Assembly (NCBI GenBank): GCA_002493835.1 | Contig: DLAA01000119.1 | Span: 1 to 11,697, forward strand | Source: Lachnospiraceae bacterium UBA7060 | GTDB lineage: Bacteria; Bacillota; Clostridia; Lachnospirales; Lachnospiraceae | DNA length: 11,697 bases | Direction of reading: 5' to 3' | Part shown: piece after piece, positions 1 to 7,373 of the stretch | Numbering within the stretch: the first letter of the stretch is position 1 | How the letters are laid out: every line of letters begins with the position of its first letter | Notes under the pieces: model-generated | What the model saw: the letters and a program-made list of their open reading frames with translations, nothing else | Told to the model about the DNA's origin: nothing | The model's database searches: none | Translations under genes and position numbers: made by a program

Positions 1-26
1 AAAAGTGAGAGCTTTTAAGCTCCCAC
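1..26 (-). terminator. Intrinsic terminator of the HPr-like gene
   Basis: Read on the minus strand, GTGGGAGCT and AGCTCTCAC form a 9-bp stem with one G-U pair and a short TAAA loop (plus-strand 5-26), followed by TTTT at 4-1. The T run may continue past the window edge. The stop codon of the 15-257 gene lies in the loop, so the hairpin overlaps the coding end. This is a standard compact rho-independent terminator layout. Confidence 0.7.
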
Positions 27-257
27 TCCCATGATGTATGACATAAAATCGTAACTATCCTGTGCATCTGTCAGATAAAGCTCCAGCCAGATCTCTTTTG
101 GATTGATCATGTAAAGCATTTGCAGTGCATCCTTGTTTTTCTTAAGGTCACAAAATGTCTGATTTGGAAGTCCAAGATATACGCTGCCGCGGCATTTTTC
201 TACCTTTTCAATAAATTTTTCCACTTTACCAATTTTTCTGATGTTTACTCTATACAT
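15..257 (-). CDS. Small HPr-fold protein lacking His15 and Ser46
   Basis: This is an 80-residue protein with a GGGAGAGG ribosome binding site five bases before its ATG. Its order of segments resembles the PTS phosphocarrier HPr: an initial strand (YRVNI), an amphipathic helix (VEKFIEKVEKC), a strand (SVYLGL), a Leu-Lys turn and helix (DLKKNKDALQML), a strand (IWLELYL), and a last helix after Asp-rich residues. Two defining sites are absent. The loop that carries the His15 motif (G-I-H-A-R-P) is shortened, with no His, and the residue aligned with regulatory Ser46 appears to be Lys. If it is an HPr relative, it cannot take part in the usual phosphotransfer and is more likely structural or regulatory. 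It is transcribed away from the arabinoside operon and has its own terminator. The family call is by eye from fold pattern and length; an unrelated small alpha/beta protein remains possible. Confidence 0.6.
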   Translation of the reverse strand: MYRVNIRKIGKVEKFIEKVEKCRGSVYLGLPNQTFCDLKKNKDALQMLYMINPKEIWLELYLTDAQDSYDFMSYIMGVGA

Positions 258-298
258 ATATTCCTCTCCCTTCTATAAATTTAATTTGGCAGTTTCGT

Positions 299-327
299 TT
301 GCTCTTTCCTTTATCTTATGATATGAT
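299..327 (+). promoter_or_regulatory. Candidate sigma-A promoter for the araC-GH127-GH3 operon
   Basis: TTGCTC (299-304) is followed by a 17-base spacer and TATGAT (322-327), a -10 matching five of six positions with a weak -35. Transcription would begin near 334, giving a leader of about 125 bases before the ATG at 461. A weak -35 fits an activator-dependent promoter such as an AraC protein might control, but AT-rich DNA gives many such matches. It overlaps the candidate promoter on the opposite strand. Confidence 0.3.
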
Positions 328-341
328 TATATCATCATCAA
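313..341 (-). promoter_or_regulatory. Candidate sigma-A promoter for the HPr-like gene
   Basis: On the minus strand TTGATG (341-336) is followed after 17 bases by TAAGAT (318-313). Each hexamer matches four of six consensus positions, and the spacing is ideal. Transcription would start near 306, leaving about a 50-base leader. The region is very AT-rich, so chance matches are likely and this is only a candidate. Confidence 0.35.
319..334. repeat. Short inverted repeat TGATAT-4-ATATCA between divergent genes
   Basis: TGATAT (319-324) and ATATCA (329-334) are exact inverted copies separated by four bases, GATT. The element overlaps both candidate divergent promoters, a position suited to an operator. 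It is only six bases per arm in AT-rich DNA, so significance is uncertain. AraC-type regulators more often bind direct repeats, which argues against this being their site. Confidence 0.3.
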
Positions 342-460
342 ATATAAAAATGATATTATAAAATAAGCAAAATATATGATTATATTTTCAAAAATGAGTA
401 ATAATGGGTGTAAAATACAATTTAAAAATTTTAGTGGGAAAAGAAGGAGGAAATCATAGT

Positions 461-1399
461 ATGATATTGCCATGTAGTGTACAGACAAATTTGCATGGAG
501 AAGAATTGAGGGAGCATGGAACACGTTTGTTCCCGGTAGCTTTTTATCTCGATCAACTTCCTCGCGATGAAATTCCTTGGCATTGGCACAATGAGTTGGA
601 ATTTGGCTTGGTTGTGGAAGGTTCTGTGATTGTGGAGACAGCTTCCGAAAAATATACGCTTCAGAAAGGGGAAGGATTTTTTGTCAACAGCAATGTTCTC
701 CATGCAGCTTTTTCTCCGGAAAATGTTTCTTGTGATATACATTCCGTAGTATGTCATCCGAGGGCAGTCAGCGGAAGTACCGACAATATTGTCTGGCAGA
801 AATATTTAAAGCCATTGATGGAAAATCAATCTTGTACTGGTTTTTACTTAACATCAAAGATCGATTGGCAGAAGCGGATTTTGGATGCTGTGTCTTTTAT
901 GTGGCAGGAAGCAGAACAGGAAACTTATGGGTTCGAAATGAAAATTCGCAACGAGTTGTCTACAATTATATTGATACTTTCAAAGTATCAGCCGGTAATG
1001 AAGAAAAAATCTTATGGAAAAGAGCAACGGGACAACGTACGGATTAAAGAGATGTTGACTTATATACAGGATAACTATAATAAAGAAGTGACTATTGAAG
1101 ATATTGCCTCTTCCTGTGCTATCAGTACGAGTGAGTGTATTCGATGTTTTCGTTCTACAATCAATACGACGCCGATTGCTTATTTGAAATCTTATCGCCT
1201 TCAACAGGCAGCTTTGAAATTGCAGCTTACAAACGATAAAATTTCATCCATAGCAGAAAGCTGCGGTTTTCAGGAGATGAGTTATTTTTCTAAGTCCTTC
1301 CGCGAGACTTACGGCTGTACACCTTCAGAGTACAGAATTGGCAATTTTAACAGCAAACTTAGCAAAAAACGTTCTAGAATGGAGGAAAAATATGGGTGA
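461..1399 (+). CDS. AraC-family transcriptional regulator with cupin sensor domain
   Basis: This is a transcription regulator of 312 residues, probably sugar-responsive and controlling the two downstream glycosidase genes. The N-terminal half is a cupin-type effector domain containing the typical H-W-H-N-E-L-E segment (His41, His43) and a G-x-G-F-F-V-N-S-N-x-x-H segment. Residues about 192-296 are the AraC/XylS double helix-turn-helix: first helix pair around residues 211-233 (IEDIASSCAIS), second around 261-282 (ISSIAESCGFQEMSYFSKSF), ending in the family pattern Y-G-C-T-P-S-E-Y-R. I chose the ATG at 461 because AAGGAGG lies ten bases before it; an ATG at 404 would add 19 residues with no ribosome binding site. 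Its last codons contain the GGAGG of the next gene and overlap that gene by eight bases, so the two are likely co-translated. The ligand is not readable from sequence. Confidence 0.92.
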   Translation: MILPCSVQTNLHGEELREHGTRLFPVAFYLDQLPRDEIPWHWHNELEFGLVVEGSVIVETASEKYTLQKGEGFFVNSNVLHAAFSPENVSCDIHSVVCHPRAVSGSTDNIVWQKYLKPLMENQSCTGFYLTSKIDWQKRILDAVSFMWQEAEQETYGFEMKIRNELSTIILILSKYQPVMKKKSYGKEQRDNVRIKEMLTYIQDNYNKEVTIEDIASSCAISTSECIRCFRSTINTTPIAYLKSYRLQQAALKLQLTNDKISSIAESCGFQEMSYFSKSFRETYGCTPSEYRIGNFNSKLSKKRSRMEEKYG

Positions 1400-3329
1400 T
1401 TTAAAACTAATTAAAGAATTTCAGATTGGAGAAGGTTTTTTTGGAAGATACGATAAGTTAGTTAAGGATGTGGTGCTTCCTTATCAGGAACGCGCTCTAA
1501 ATGACCAGATTGAAGGGGCGGAAAAGAGTCATTGTATTGAAAATTTTCGTATGGCAGCTAAGAAATTAGAAACAGGAAACTGCGATGGAGAATTTTATGG
1601 TATGGTATTTCAGGACAGCGATGTGGCAAAATGGCTGGAAGGAGCTGCCTATTCTTTGGCTCAGAATCCTGATGAGGCGCTTGAAAAACGATGTGATGAG
1701 ATGATTGAACTGATCGGCAGGGCACAGCAGAAAGATGGATATCTCAACACTTATTTTACTGTAAAAGAGCCGGAAAAACGATGGACGAACCTTCATGAAG
1801 CCCATGAGCTTTACTGTGCAGGACATATGATTGAAGCGGCGGTAGCTTATTCAGAATGTACGGGAAAGGAAAGGCTTTTGGAGATTATGTGTGACATGGC
1901 GGATCATATTTACCGTCATTTTATAGAGGAAGGAGCAGAAGGATATCCTGGACATCCTGAAATCGAACTTGCTCTGATGCGTTTGTATCGCTGTACAAAA
2001 GAAGAAAAGTACAAAGAATTGGCGCTTCATTTTATCAATGTACGTGGTGTTGATCCTGATTATTATAAGAAAGAGATGGAAAAAAATCCCTGGCGGGTTT
2101 GGGGTAATAATCCGGATGATAAGGAGTACGCCCAGAATTATGCACCAGTGCGGCAGCAGGATAAAGCAGTAGGACATGCTGTCCGGGCAGTGTATCTTTA
2201 TACGGGCATGGCAGATGCCGCTATGGAGACGGGTGACAAGTCCCTCACAGATGCTTGTAGGACACTATGGAATAATATTACGGAGCATAGGATGTATGTC
2301 ACGGGAGCTATCGGCTCTGCGTACGAGGGAGAGGCTTTTACAAAGGATGATCATTTACCTAACGATACGGCTTACGCAGAAACTTGCGCTGCCATCGGCT
2401 TGATTTTCTTCTCCAACAAAATGTTGTATCTGGAAAGAAATGGAAAATATGCGGATGTGATGGAGAGAGCTCTCTATAACTGTGTGTTGGCGGGTATGCA
2501 GTTGGATGGTACAAGATTTTTTTATGTGAATCCGCTGGAGGCACTGCCAGGTATTTCAGGGGAGGCGCAGACCCATAAACATGCACTTCCTGTCAGACCT
2601 AAGTGGTTTGCCTGTGCCTGCTGCCCGCCAAATGTGGCGAGGCTTCTTGGTTCTGTGGCAGAGTATGCTTGGCATGTGATACCAGGCACATTGTTTTCCA
2701 ATTTGTTTATTGCGGGAACTTTGGATATGAATGGTCATTTCGGTGGAAAAATAACGCTTCAGACAAACTATCCTTATGATAATAAGCTGGAATATCATTT
2801 TGAGCCGCAAGAGGGAAAAGAGAGTATGGAAGTGCCGCTGGCTATCCGCATTCCTTCATGGAGCAGGCAGACTAAAATCTTGTTGAACGGAGAATGCATT
2901 GACTGTGAAATAAAGAACGGGTATGCTTATATGAGAGGTGCATACAAGGTAAGTGATGTAATTACAGTGGAACTTGATATGGAAGTAAGAAAAGTGTATA
3001 CGAGCAGTCGTGTCTCCTCTAATACAGGGAAAACGGCATTGCAGAGGGGACCGCTTGTCTACTGCGCAGAGGGTGTTGACAATGAAAATGATGTTCTTTC
3101 TTTAAGTCTTAAAAGAAATGGAAGAATGACTGTCAGCGAATATCTTTCGGATGAGCTTTTCGGAATACAAAAGATTGTTGCGGAAGGATATTGGGAGACT
3201 GTGAATGAGGAACTCTACAGTTTTGAGCCGCAGGAGGTTTCTCCCTGTCAGGTGACACTAGTTCCCTACTATACTTGGGGAAACAGAGGTTTAAATCAAA
3301 TGCGTGTATGGATTCCGGAAAGAGATTAA
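1392..3329 (+). CDS. GH127 glycosidase, beta-L-arabinofuranosidase type
   Basis: This 645-residue enzyme belongs to glycoside hydrolase family 127 (formerly DUF1680), whose characterised Bifidobacterium member HypBA1 releases L-arabinose from beta-L-arabinofuranosides using a zinc-held Cys nucleophile. The signature residues are visible: Glu314 in G-E-A-F-T corresponds to the acid/base Glu322 of HypBA1; Glu330 and Cys332 in A-E-T-C-A correspond to zinc ligands; C-A-C-C-P-P at 408-413 supplies the nucleophile Cys410 and ligand Cys411. Spacings agree with HypBA1 to within one residue. The N-terminal part is an alpha/alpha barrel (for example G-Y-L-N-T-Y and H-E-A-H-E-L-Y segments); the C-terminal part is beta-rich. 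There is no signal peptide, so it should be cytoplasmic. The ATG at 1392 follows GGAGG at 1381-1385; an upstream in-frame ATG at 1338 lies inside the regulator gene and has no such site. Exact substrate is inferred from family; GH127 includes other specificities. Confidence 0.92.
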   Translation: MGDLKLIKEFQIGEGFFGRYDKLVKDVVLPYQERALNDQIEGAEKSHCIENFRMAAKKLETGNCDGEFYGMVFQDSDVAKWLEGAAYSLAQNPDEALEKRCDEMIELIGRAQQKDGYLNTYFTVKEPEKRWTNLHEAHELYCAGHMIEAAVAYSECTGKERLLEIMCDMADHIYRHFIEEGAEGYPGHPEIELALMRLYRCTKEEKYKELALHFINVRGVDPDYYKKEMEKNPWRVWGNNPDDKEYAQNYAPVRQQDKAVGHAVRAVYLYTGMADAAMETGDKSLTDACRTLWNNITEHRMYVTGAIGSAYEGEAFTKDDHLPNDTAYAETCAAIGLIFFSNKMLYLERNGKYADVMERALYNCVLAGMQLDGTRFFYVNPLEALPGISGEAQTHKHALPVRPKWFACACCPPNVARLLGSVAEYAWHVIPGTLFSNLFIAGTLDMNGHFGGKITLQTNYPYDNKLEYHFEPQEGKESMEVPLAIRIPSWSRQTKILLNGECIDCEIKNGYAYMRGAYKVSDVITVELDMEVRKVYTSSRVSSNTGKTALQRGPLVYCAEGVDNENDVLSLSLKRNGRMTVSEYLSDELFGIQKIVAEGYWETVNEELYSFEPQEVSPCQVTLVPYYTWGNRGLNQMRVWIPERD

Positions 3330-3344
3330 AATTAAAAATAAGCG

Positions 3345-3394
3345 TTTCATTTTTTATATAGGAAATTGCGACAGTGTAAACTGAAAAAATGAAA
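3345..3394 (+). repeat. Perfect 11-base inverted repeat between GH127 and GH3 genes
   Basis: TTTCATTTTTT (3345-3355) and AAAAAATGAAA (3384-3394) are exact inverted copies with a 28-base loop, filling most of the 96-base gap between the two glycosidase genes. In RNA this gives an AU-rich stem. It lacks the GC stem and terminal T run of an intrinsic terminator, so read-through is expected; it could influence transcript stability or the relative expression of the two genes. It may also be a chance product of A and T runs. Confidence 0.4.
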
Positions 3395-3425
3395 AATGTC
3401 AGCAAGTTAGAAAGGATATGTTATC

Positions 3426-5660
3426 ATGTTAAAGAGAGAAGAAAAAAGTAATGACAAAAAAAGGGAGAAAGAAATCGAAAAGCTGCTAAAAAAAATGACC
3501 CTCGATGAAAAAATTACTATGATTCATGGGGCTTCCCTTTTCCGCTCCGGCGCGGTGGAACGCTTGGAAATTCCCTCCATAGAGACTTCCGATGGACCTA
3601 TGGGTGTGCGTGCAGAATTTATGGATGATCGGTGGATTCCTGCTGGTAATCAGGATGATATGGTATCTTATATGCCAAGTAACAGTGCCCTTGCTTCCAC
3701 TTGGAATACAGAGCTTGCCTATGAGATGGGAGATATATTGGGGGCAGAAGCAAGAGGGCGGGGTAAAGATGTCATTTTGGCTCCAGGTATCAATATCAAA
3801 AGAGATCCGCTCTGTGGTAGAAATTTTGAATATATGAGTGAAGATCCATGTTTGACAGCGGCATTTGCGGTGCCCTTTATTCAGGGTGTACAGAATAATG
3901 ATGTTGCCGCCTGCGTAAAGCATTTTGCGGCTAATGTTCAGGAGAAAGACCGCAGTATGGTGAATGAGATGATCGATGATCGGACACTTTATGAAATTTA
4001 TCTGCCTGCCTTCAAAGCGGCTGTGCAGGAAGGCGGCTCTTATTCGATTATGGGTGCCTATAATAAAATAAATGGTTTTCACTGTTGTGAGAATAAAAGA
4101 CTGCTGGATGAGATTTTGAGGCAGGAATGGGGCTTTGATGGAGTGGTGATCAGTGATTGGGGAGGCGTACATAAGTCAAAGGAGGCGGCAGAGTGTTCTA
4201 TGGATCTGGAAATGTCAATATTTCCAGATTTTGATGAATATAAATTTGCAAATCCGCTAAAAAAATTGATACAAAATGGTGAAGTATCTGAGGAGACAGT
4301 GAATGCAAAAGTAAGAAATTTGCTTCGCATGATGTATCGCTTGAAGATGATAGGGCCGAAAAAAGATTCCAGAAAGGCGGGTGCCTACAATACACAGGCA
4401 CATCGGGAAACAATTCTTAAAACGGCGCAGGAATCTATGGTTTTGTTGAAAAATGAAGATCATCTTCTGCCTTTAGATGTGAAAAAAATAAAGAAGCTTT
4501 TGGTTATCGGTGCAAACGCGGCGACGCTCCACTCAAATGGCGGAGGAAGTGCGGAGATCAAAGCTTTGTATGAGATCTGTCCTCTGGCAGGAATCAAAAT
4601 GTATGTAGGTGGTAATGTTAAAGTGGATTATATACCGGGATATTATGTGCCTGGGAAACCGGAAATGTTGGAAAATTGGCAGGCGGCAAGCGTAGATGAA
4701 GAAAAAGGAATAGAAGTGGGACAAGCTGTCAGGGATGAGGCCAATGAAAATGAAAATCATAAGAAAGGTTATAATGAATGGATTGAGAAGTTGAAATCAC
4801 AGAAAACAGAAATCCATGAAAAAAATAAAGAGTTGTTTGCGCAGGCTCTAAAAGCGGCGAAGGATGCGGATGCGGTTATTTTTGTAGGTGGTTTGAATCA
4901 CGAGTTTGATATCGAGGGTTACGACAGGCCGGATATGAAGCTTCCTTATGAGCAGGATCTTTTGATTGAAGCACTTTTAGAGGTAAGAAAAGATGTGATA
5001 CTAACTTTTGTCGGTGGTTCTCCTGTGGAAATGCCCTGGCGGAATCAAGCGAAGGCAATTTTATGGAGTTATTACGCAGGTATGGAGACGGGTCAAGCCT
5101 TTGCAAATATCTTGTTTGGCGATGTAAATCCCTCCGGAAAACTGGCGGAAACTTTTCCGTCAAAGTATGAAGATTGTGCTGCTGCAAAGAATGGACAGTT
5201 TGGCAAATGGGGAGAGATTTCTTTAGAAGAAGGTGCATATTTTGGATATCGCCATTTTGACAGATATCGGATAAAACCTGCTTTCTGCTTTGGTCATGGT
5301 TTGTCTTATACAGAGTTTGATTACAGCGGATTTACATTAAAAGTAGAAAAAGGTAAAGATATAAAATTAACTTTTTCAGTTAAAAATATAGGAAAAAGAG
5401 CAGGCGCAGAGACTGCTCAGATTTATATCGCTCCTATTGCGGCTAAGGAAAACAGACCGGATAAAGAATTGAAAGCTTTTGTGAAGGTGGAATTAAGTGC
5501 AGGAAAGGCAAAGAAGGTCAGCTTGACCTTGAGACAGAAAGATTTCTCTTATTTTGATGAACAGCTGCATAAATTTATTGTGGATGAAGGCGATTATGAG
5601 ATTCTGGTAGGTGCATCCTGTGAAGATATTAGACTGCGGGGCATTGTGACACTCAATTAA
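3426..5660 (+). CDS. Glycoside hydrolase family 3 exo-acting glycosidase
   Basis: This 744-residue retaining glycosidase is probably a beta-glucosidase, beta-xylosidase or alpha-L-arabinofuranosidase acting on oligosaccharides in the cytoplasm, as no signal peptide is present. Domain order is the usual GH3 one: TIM-barrel domain (about residues 15-310) with K-H-F-A-A-N at 165-170 and nucleophile Asp244 in V-I-S-D-W-G-G; alpha/beta sandwich domain (about 330-610) with V-I-F-V-G-G and the E-G-Y-D-R-P-D-M-K-L-P segment; and a fibronectin-III-like domain (about 650-744). The acid/base is predicted as Glu602 in E-E-G-A-Y-F-G-Y-R by alignment with the Kluyveromyces BglI motif. There is no PA14 insert. 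A hydrophilic Lys/Glu-rich stretch lies at about 410-470. AAAGGA sits nine bases before the ATG. Placement after a GH127 gene suggests a partner in breaking down arabinose-decorated glycans; specificity cannot be read from sequence. Confidence 0.92.
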   Translation: MLKREEKSNDKKREKEIEKLLKKMTLDEKITMIHGASLFRSGAVERLEIPSIETSDGPMGVRAEFMDDRWIPAGNQDDMVSYMPSNSALASTWNTELAYEMGDILGAEARGRGKDVILAPGINIKRDPLCGRNFEYMSEDPCLTAAFAVPFIQGVQNNDVAACVKHFAANVQEKDRSMVNEMIDDRTLYEIYLPAFKAAVQEGGSYSIMGAYNKINGFHCCENKRLLDEILRQEWGFDGVVISDWGGVHKSKEAAECSMDLEMSIFPDFDEYKFANPLKKLIQNGEVSEETVNAKVRNLLRMMYRLKMIGPKKDSRKAGAYNTQAHRETILKTAQESMVLLKNEDHLLPLDVKKIKKLLVIGANAATLHSNGGGSAEIKALYEICPLAGIKMYVGGNVKVDYIPGYYVPGKPEMLENWQAASVDEEKGIEVGQAVRDEANENENHKKGYNEWIEKLKSQKTEIHEKNKELFAQALKAAKDADAVIFVGGLNHEFDIEGYDRPDMKLPYEQDLLIEALLEVRKDVILTFVGGSPVEMPWRNQAKAILWSYYAGMETGQAFANILFGDVNPSGKLAETFPSKYEDCAAAKNGQFGKWGEISLEEGAYFGYRHFDRYRIKPAFCFGHGLSYTEFDYSGFTLKVEKGKDIKLTFSVKNIGKRAGAETAQIYIAPIAAKENRPDKELKAFVKVELSAGKAKKVSLTLRQKDFSYFDEQLHKFIVDEGDYEILVGASCEDIRLRGIVTLN

Positions 5661-5726
5661 TATACGCATATTTTTTTCTATTTTGTCCATGCTATTTGTA
5701 AGATGATACAGAAAGGAATGGATGAA

Positions 5727-5963
5727 ATGGATTATAATACATTACCTGTCGGTCTTGGACTGGCATTTGCAACAAATCGTGCAGCCATGGACCGGTTTGT
5801 GGATATGACTGACGACGAGAAAAAAGAATTTGTGGAGAGAAGCCGGGGAGCACTGTCACAGAAGGAAATGGACAGCCTGGTAAATTCTCTTGCTGAGGAT
5901 GAAGAGCCGGATCTTCATCTTGAGGATGTAAATCAAATTTTTAAAGGCCCTGGCATCGGATAA
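5727..5963 (+). CDS. Small acidic protein of unknown function upstream of cca
   Basis: This 78-residue protein does not belong to a family I can name. The N-terminus (MDYNTLPVGLGLAFATN) is mildly hydrophobic; the middle is a helical, charged stretch (DMTDDEKKEFVERSRG, then S-Q-K-E-M-D-S-L-V-N-S-L), and the C-terminus is acidic and ends in G-P-G-I-G. The pattern of a 'not-all-residues-active N, then phi-x-x-D/E-K-K' helix resembles small hypothetical proteins common in Clostridia; some look like the C-terminal helical segment of YdeI/OmpD-associated proteins, but that link is weak. I chose the ATG at 5727 because GAAAGGA is nine bases upstream. An ATG at 5718 touches that site, and one at 5703 precedes it. 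The gene ends 26 bases before the CCA enzyme start, so co-transcription is likely. No promoter stands out in the gap after the GH3 gene. Confidence 0.7.
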   Translation: MDYNTLPVGLGLAFATNRAAMDRFVDMTDDEKKEFVERSRGALSQKEMDSLVNSLAEDEEPDLHLEDVNQIFKGPGIG

Positions 5964-5989
5964 GTCATGGCTTTAAAGTGAGGAATTTC

Positions 5990-7315
5990 ATGTGGATACA
6001 GCTGCCTGACAAAGTGCATAAGATTATAGATACCCTGGAAACGGCGGGATATGAAGCCTATGCTGTAGGCGGCTGTGTCCGGGATTCCATTTTGGGAAGA
6101 GATCCGGACGACTGGGATATTACTACCTCAGCAAAACCGGAGGAAATCAAAAATCTCTTTCCAAGAACTGTAGATACAGGCATTAAGCATGGGACTGTGA
6201 CAGTACTTTTTTCAAGAGAAAGCTTTGAGGTGACTACTTATCGTATTGATGGTGATTACGAGGATGGCCGGCATCCCAATGAGGTGACTTTTACTGCGAA
6301 CTTGAGAGAAGATTTGAGACGTCGTGATTTTACCATAAATGCCATGGCCTACAATGATAGAAGCGGATTGATAGATATTTTTGAAGGGGTTACGGATATT
6401 AAAAATCAAGTGATCCGTTGTGTGGGAAACGCTGAAGAGCGATTTGGAGAGGATGCCCTGCGCATGCTGCGTGCAGTACGTTTTTCTGCACAGCTTGGCT
6501 ATAAGATTGATGAAGCTACCAGGAAGGCTATTCAAAAGCTTTCGCCAAATCTGCAGAAAATAAGTGCGGAACGAATTCAGATTGAGCTTGTGAAGCTGGT
6601 TACTTCGCCTCATCCAGATTATCTGCGGACAGCCTATGAAACTGGCATTACGGCACAAATTCTGCCCGAGTTCGATTTATGTATGAAAACGCCGCAAAGG
6701 CATAAACATCATTGTTATGATGTGGGGGAACATATTCTACATTCCATGACAGCGGTTGAACCTGATAAAGTACTGCGGCTTGGGATGCTCTTTCATGATA
6801 TCGGAAAGCCTCAGACATTAACTGTGGATGCAGACGGAACGACTCATAATAAACGACATCCTTATGAGGGAGAAAAGATTACTCGAAAAGTAATGCACAG
6901 GTTAAAATTTGACAATGATACGATTAATAAAGTGACAAAGCTGGTATTATATCATGATTATGATATCATGCCTACTGAGGCGGGAGTACGGCGTGCCATA
7001 AACCGCATGGGAGAAGACATTTTTTGCATGATTTTTGCAGTGCGGCGTGCAGATATCAGCGCACAGAGCAGTTATATGCGCGAGGAAAAACTAGCGAAAG
7101 CAGCTTACATAGAAGAACTTTATAAAAAGATTTTAAGCCGTCAGGATGCGGTTACTTTAAAGGATTTGGCTATTTCAGGAAAGGATCTGATTGCGGAGGG
7201 TATACAGCCAGGTAAAAGAATCGGTGAAATACTCGCTGCGCTTTTAGAAAAGGTGTTGGAGGATCCCGGACTCAATACAAGAGAGATTCTTCTTAAGTTA
7301 TCTAAAGAATTGTAA
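5990..7315 (+). CDS. cca: CCA tRNA nucleotidyltransferase with HD domain
   Basis: This class II CCA-adding enzyme builds or repairs the CCA 3' end of tRNAs from CTP and ATP without a template. In the 441-residue form the nucleotidyltransferase head shows A-V-G-G-C-V-R-D at 25-32 and the metal-binding pair Asp41/Asp43 in D-D-W-D, then the R-R-R-D-F-T-I-N-A segment and the E-R-x-x-E-D-A-L-R-M-L-R-A-V-R-F signature (here with F-G between). The C-terminal part carries an HD phosphohydrolase-type domain with H-H-C-Y-D-V-G-E-H and F-H-D-I-G-K-P (His269, Asp270), seen in many clostridial and proteobacterial members. I prefer the ATG at 5990, preceded by GTGAGGA at a five-base spacing and matching the usual N-terminus; a GTG at 5978 would add four residues but has no good binding site. 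It follows the small acidic gene closely. It is an essential or near-essential housekeeping gene in organisms whose tRNA genes do not all encode CCA. Confidence 0.95.
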   Translation: MWIQLPDKVHKIIDTLETAGYEAYAVGGCVRDSILGRDPDDWDITTSAKPEEIKNLFPRTVDTGIKHGTVTVLFSRESFEVTTYRIDGDYEDGRHPNEVTFTANLREDLRRRDFTINAMAYNDRSGLIDIFEGVTDIKNQVIRCVGNAEERFGEDALRMLRAVRFSAQLGYKIDEATRKAIQKLSPNLQKISAERIQIELVKLVTSPHPDYLRTAYETGITAQILPEFDLCMKTPQRHKHHCYDVGEHILHSMTAVEPDKVLRLGMLFHDIGKPQTLTVDADGTTHNKRHPYEGEKITRKVMHRLKFDNDTINKVTKLVLYHDYDIMPTEAGVRRAINRMGEDIFCMIFAVRRADISAQSSYMREEKLAKAAYIEELYKKILSRQDAVTLKDLAISGKDLIAEGIQPGKRIGEILAALLEKVLEDPGLNTREILLKLSKEL

Positions 7316-7373
7316 TGAAAATCCCTCGTGGTTCATAAGATGTAACAGTCAGAGCCAGGCAGGGGGTATTTAC

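Noticed and set aside
285..305. cre-like sequence around CAGTTTCGTTTGCT upstream of the operon
   Set aside because: Only the right half agrees with the consensus; the left half does not.
404..460. Upstream ATG at 404 as the regulator's start
   Set aside because: It has no ribosome binding site, and the 19 added residues do not resemble AraC N-termini. The ATG at 461 has AAGGAGG at a good distance.
3334..3350. Possible catabolite (cre) site with core AAGCGTTT before the GH3 gene
   Set aside because: Only the central core matches; the outer TG and CA positions of the cre consensus are not met, and the site lies between two genes rather than at the operon promoter.
3486..4172. Long minus-strand open frame (228 codons) opposite the GH3 gene
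   Set aside because: It is a shadow of the GH3 gene, whose catalytic motifs are on the plus strand. The minus frame is His/Ile/Phe-rich, with no ribosome binding site or recognisable domain.
5655..5680. Terminator after the GH3 gene (ATAT-ACGC-ATAT then a seven-T run)
   Set aside because: The stem is four or five A-T pairs only, too weak to call, although the T run is suggestive. Transcription stopping here remains possible.
7307..7342. Sporulation sigma-E or sigma-K promoter before the CotS-like gene (CATAAGAT at 7334)
   Set aside because: The -10 is partly right, but the best -35 match (GAATTGT) is about 20 bases away, too far for sigma-E, and no AC element fits sigma-K.
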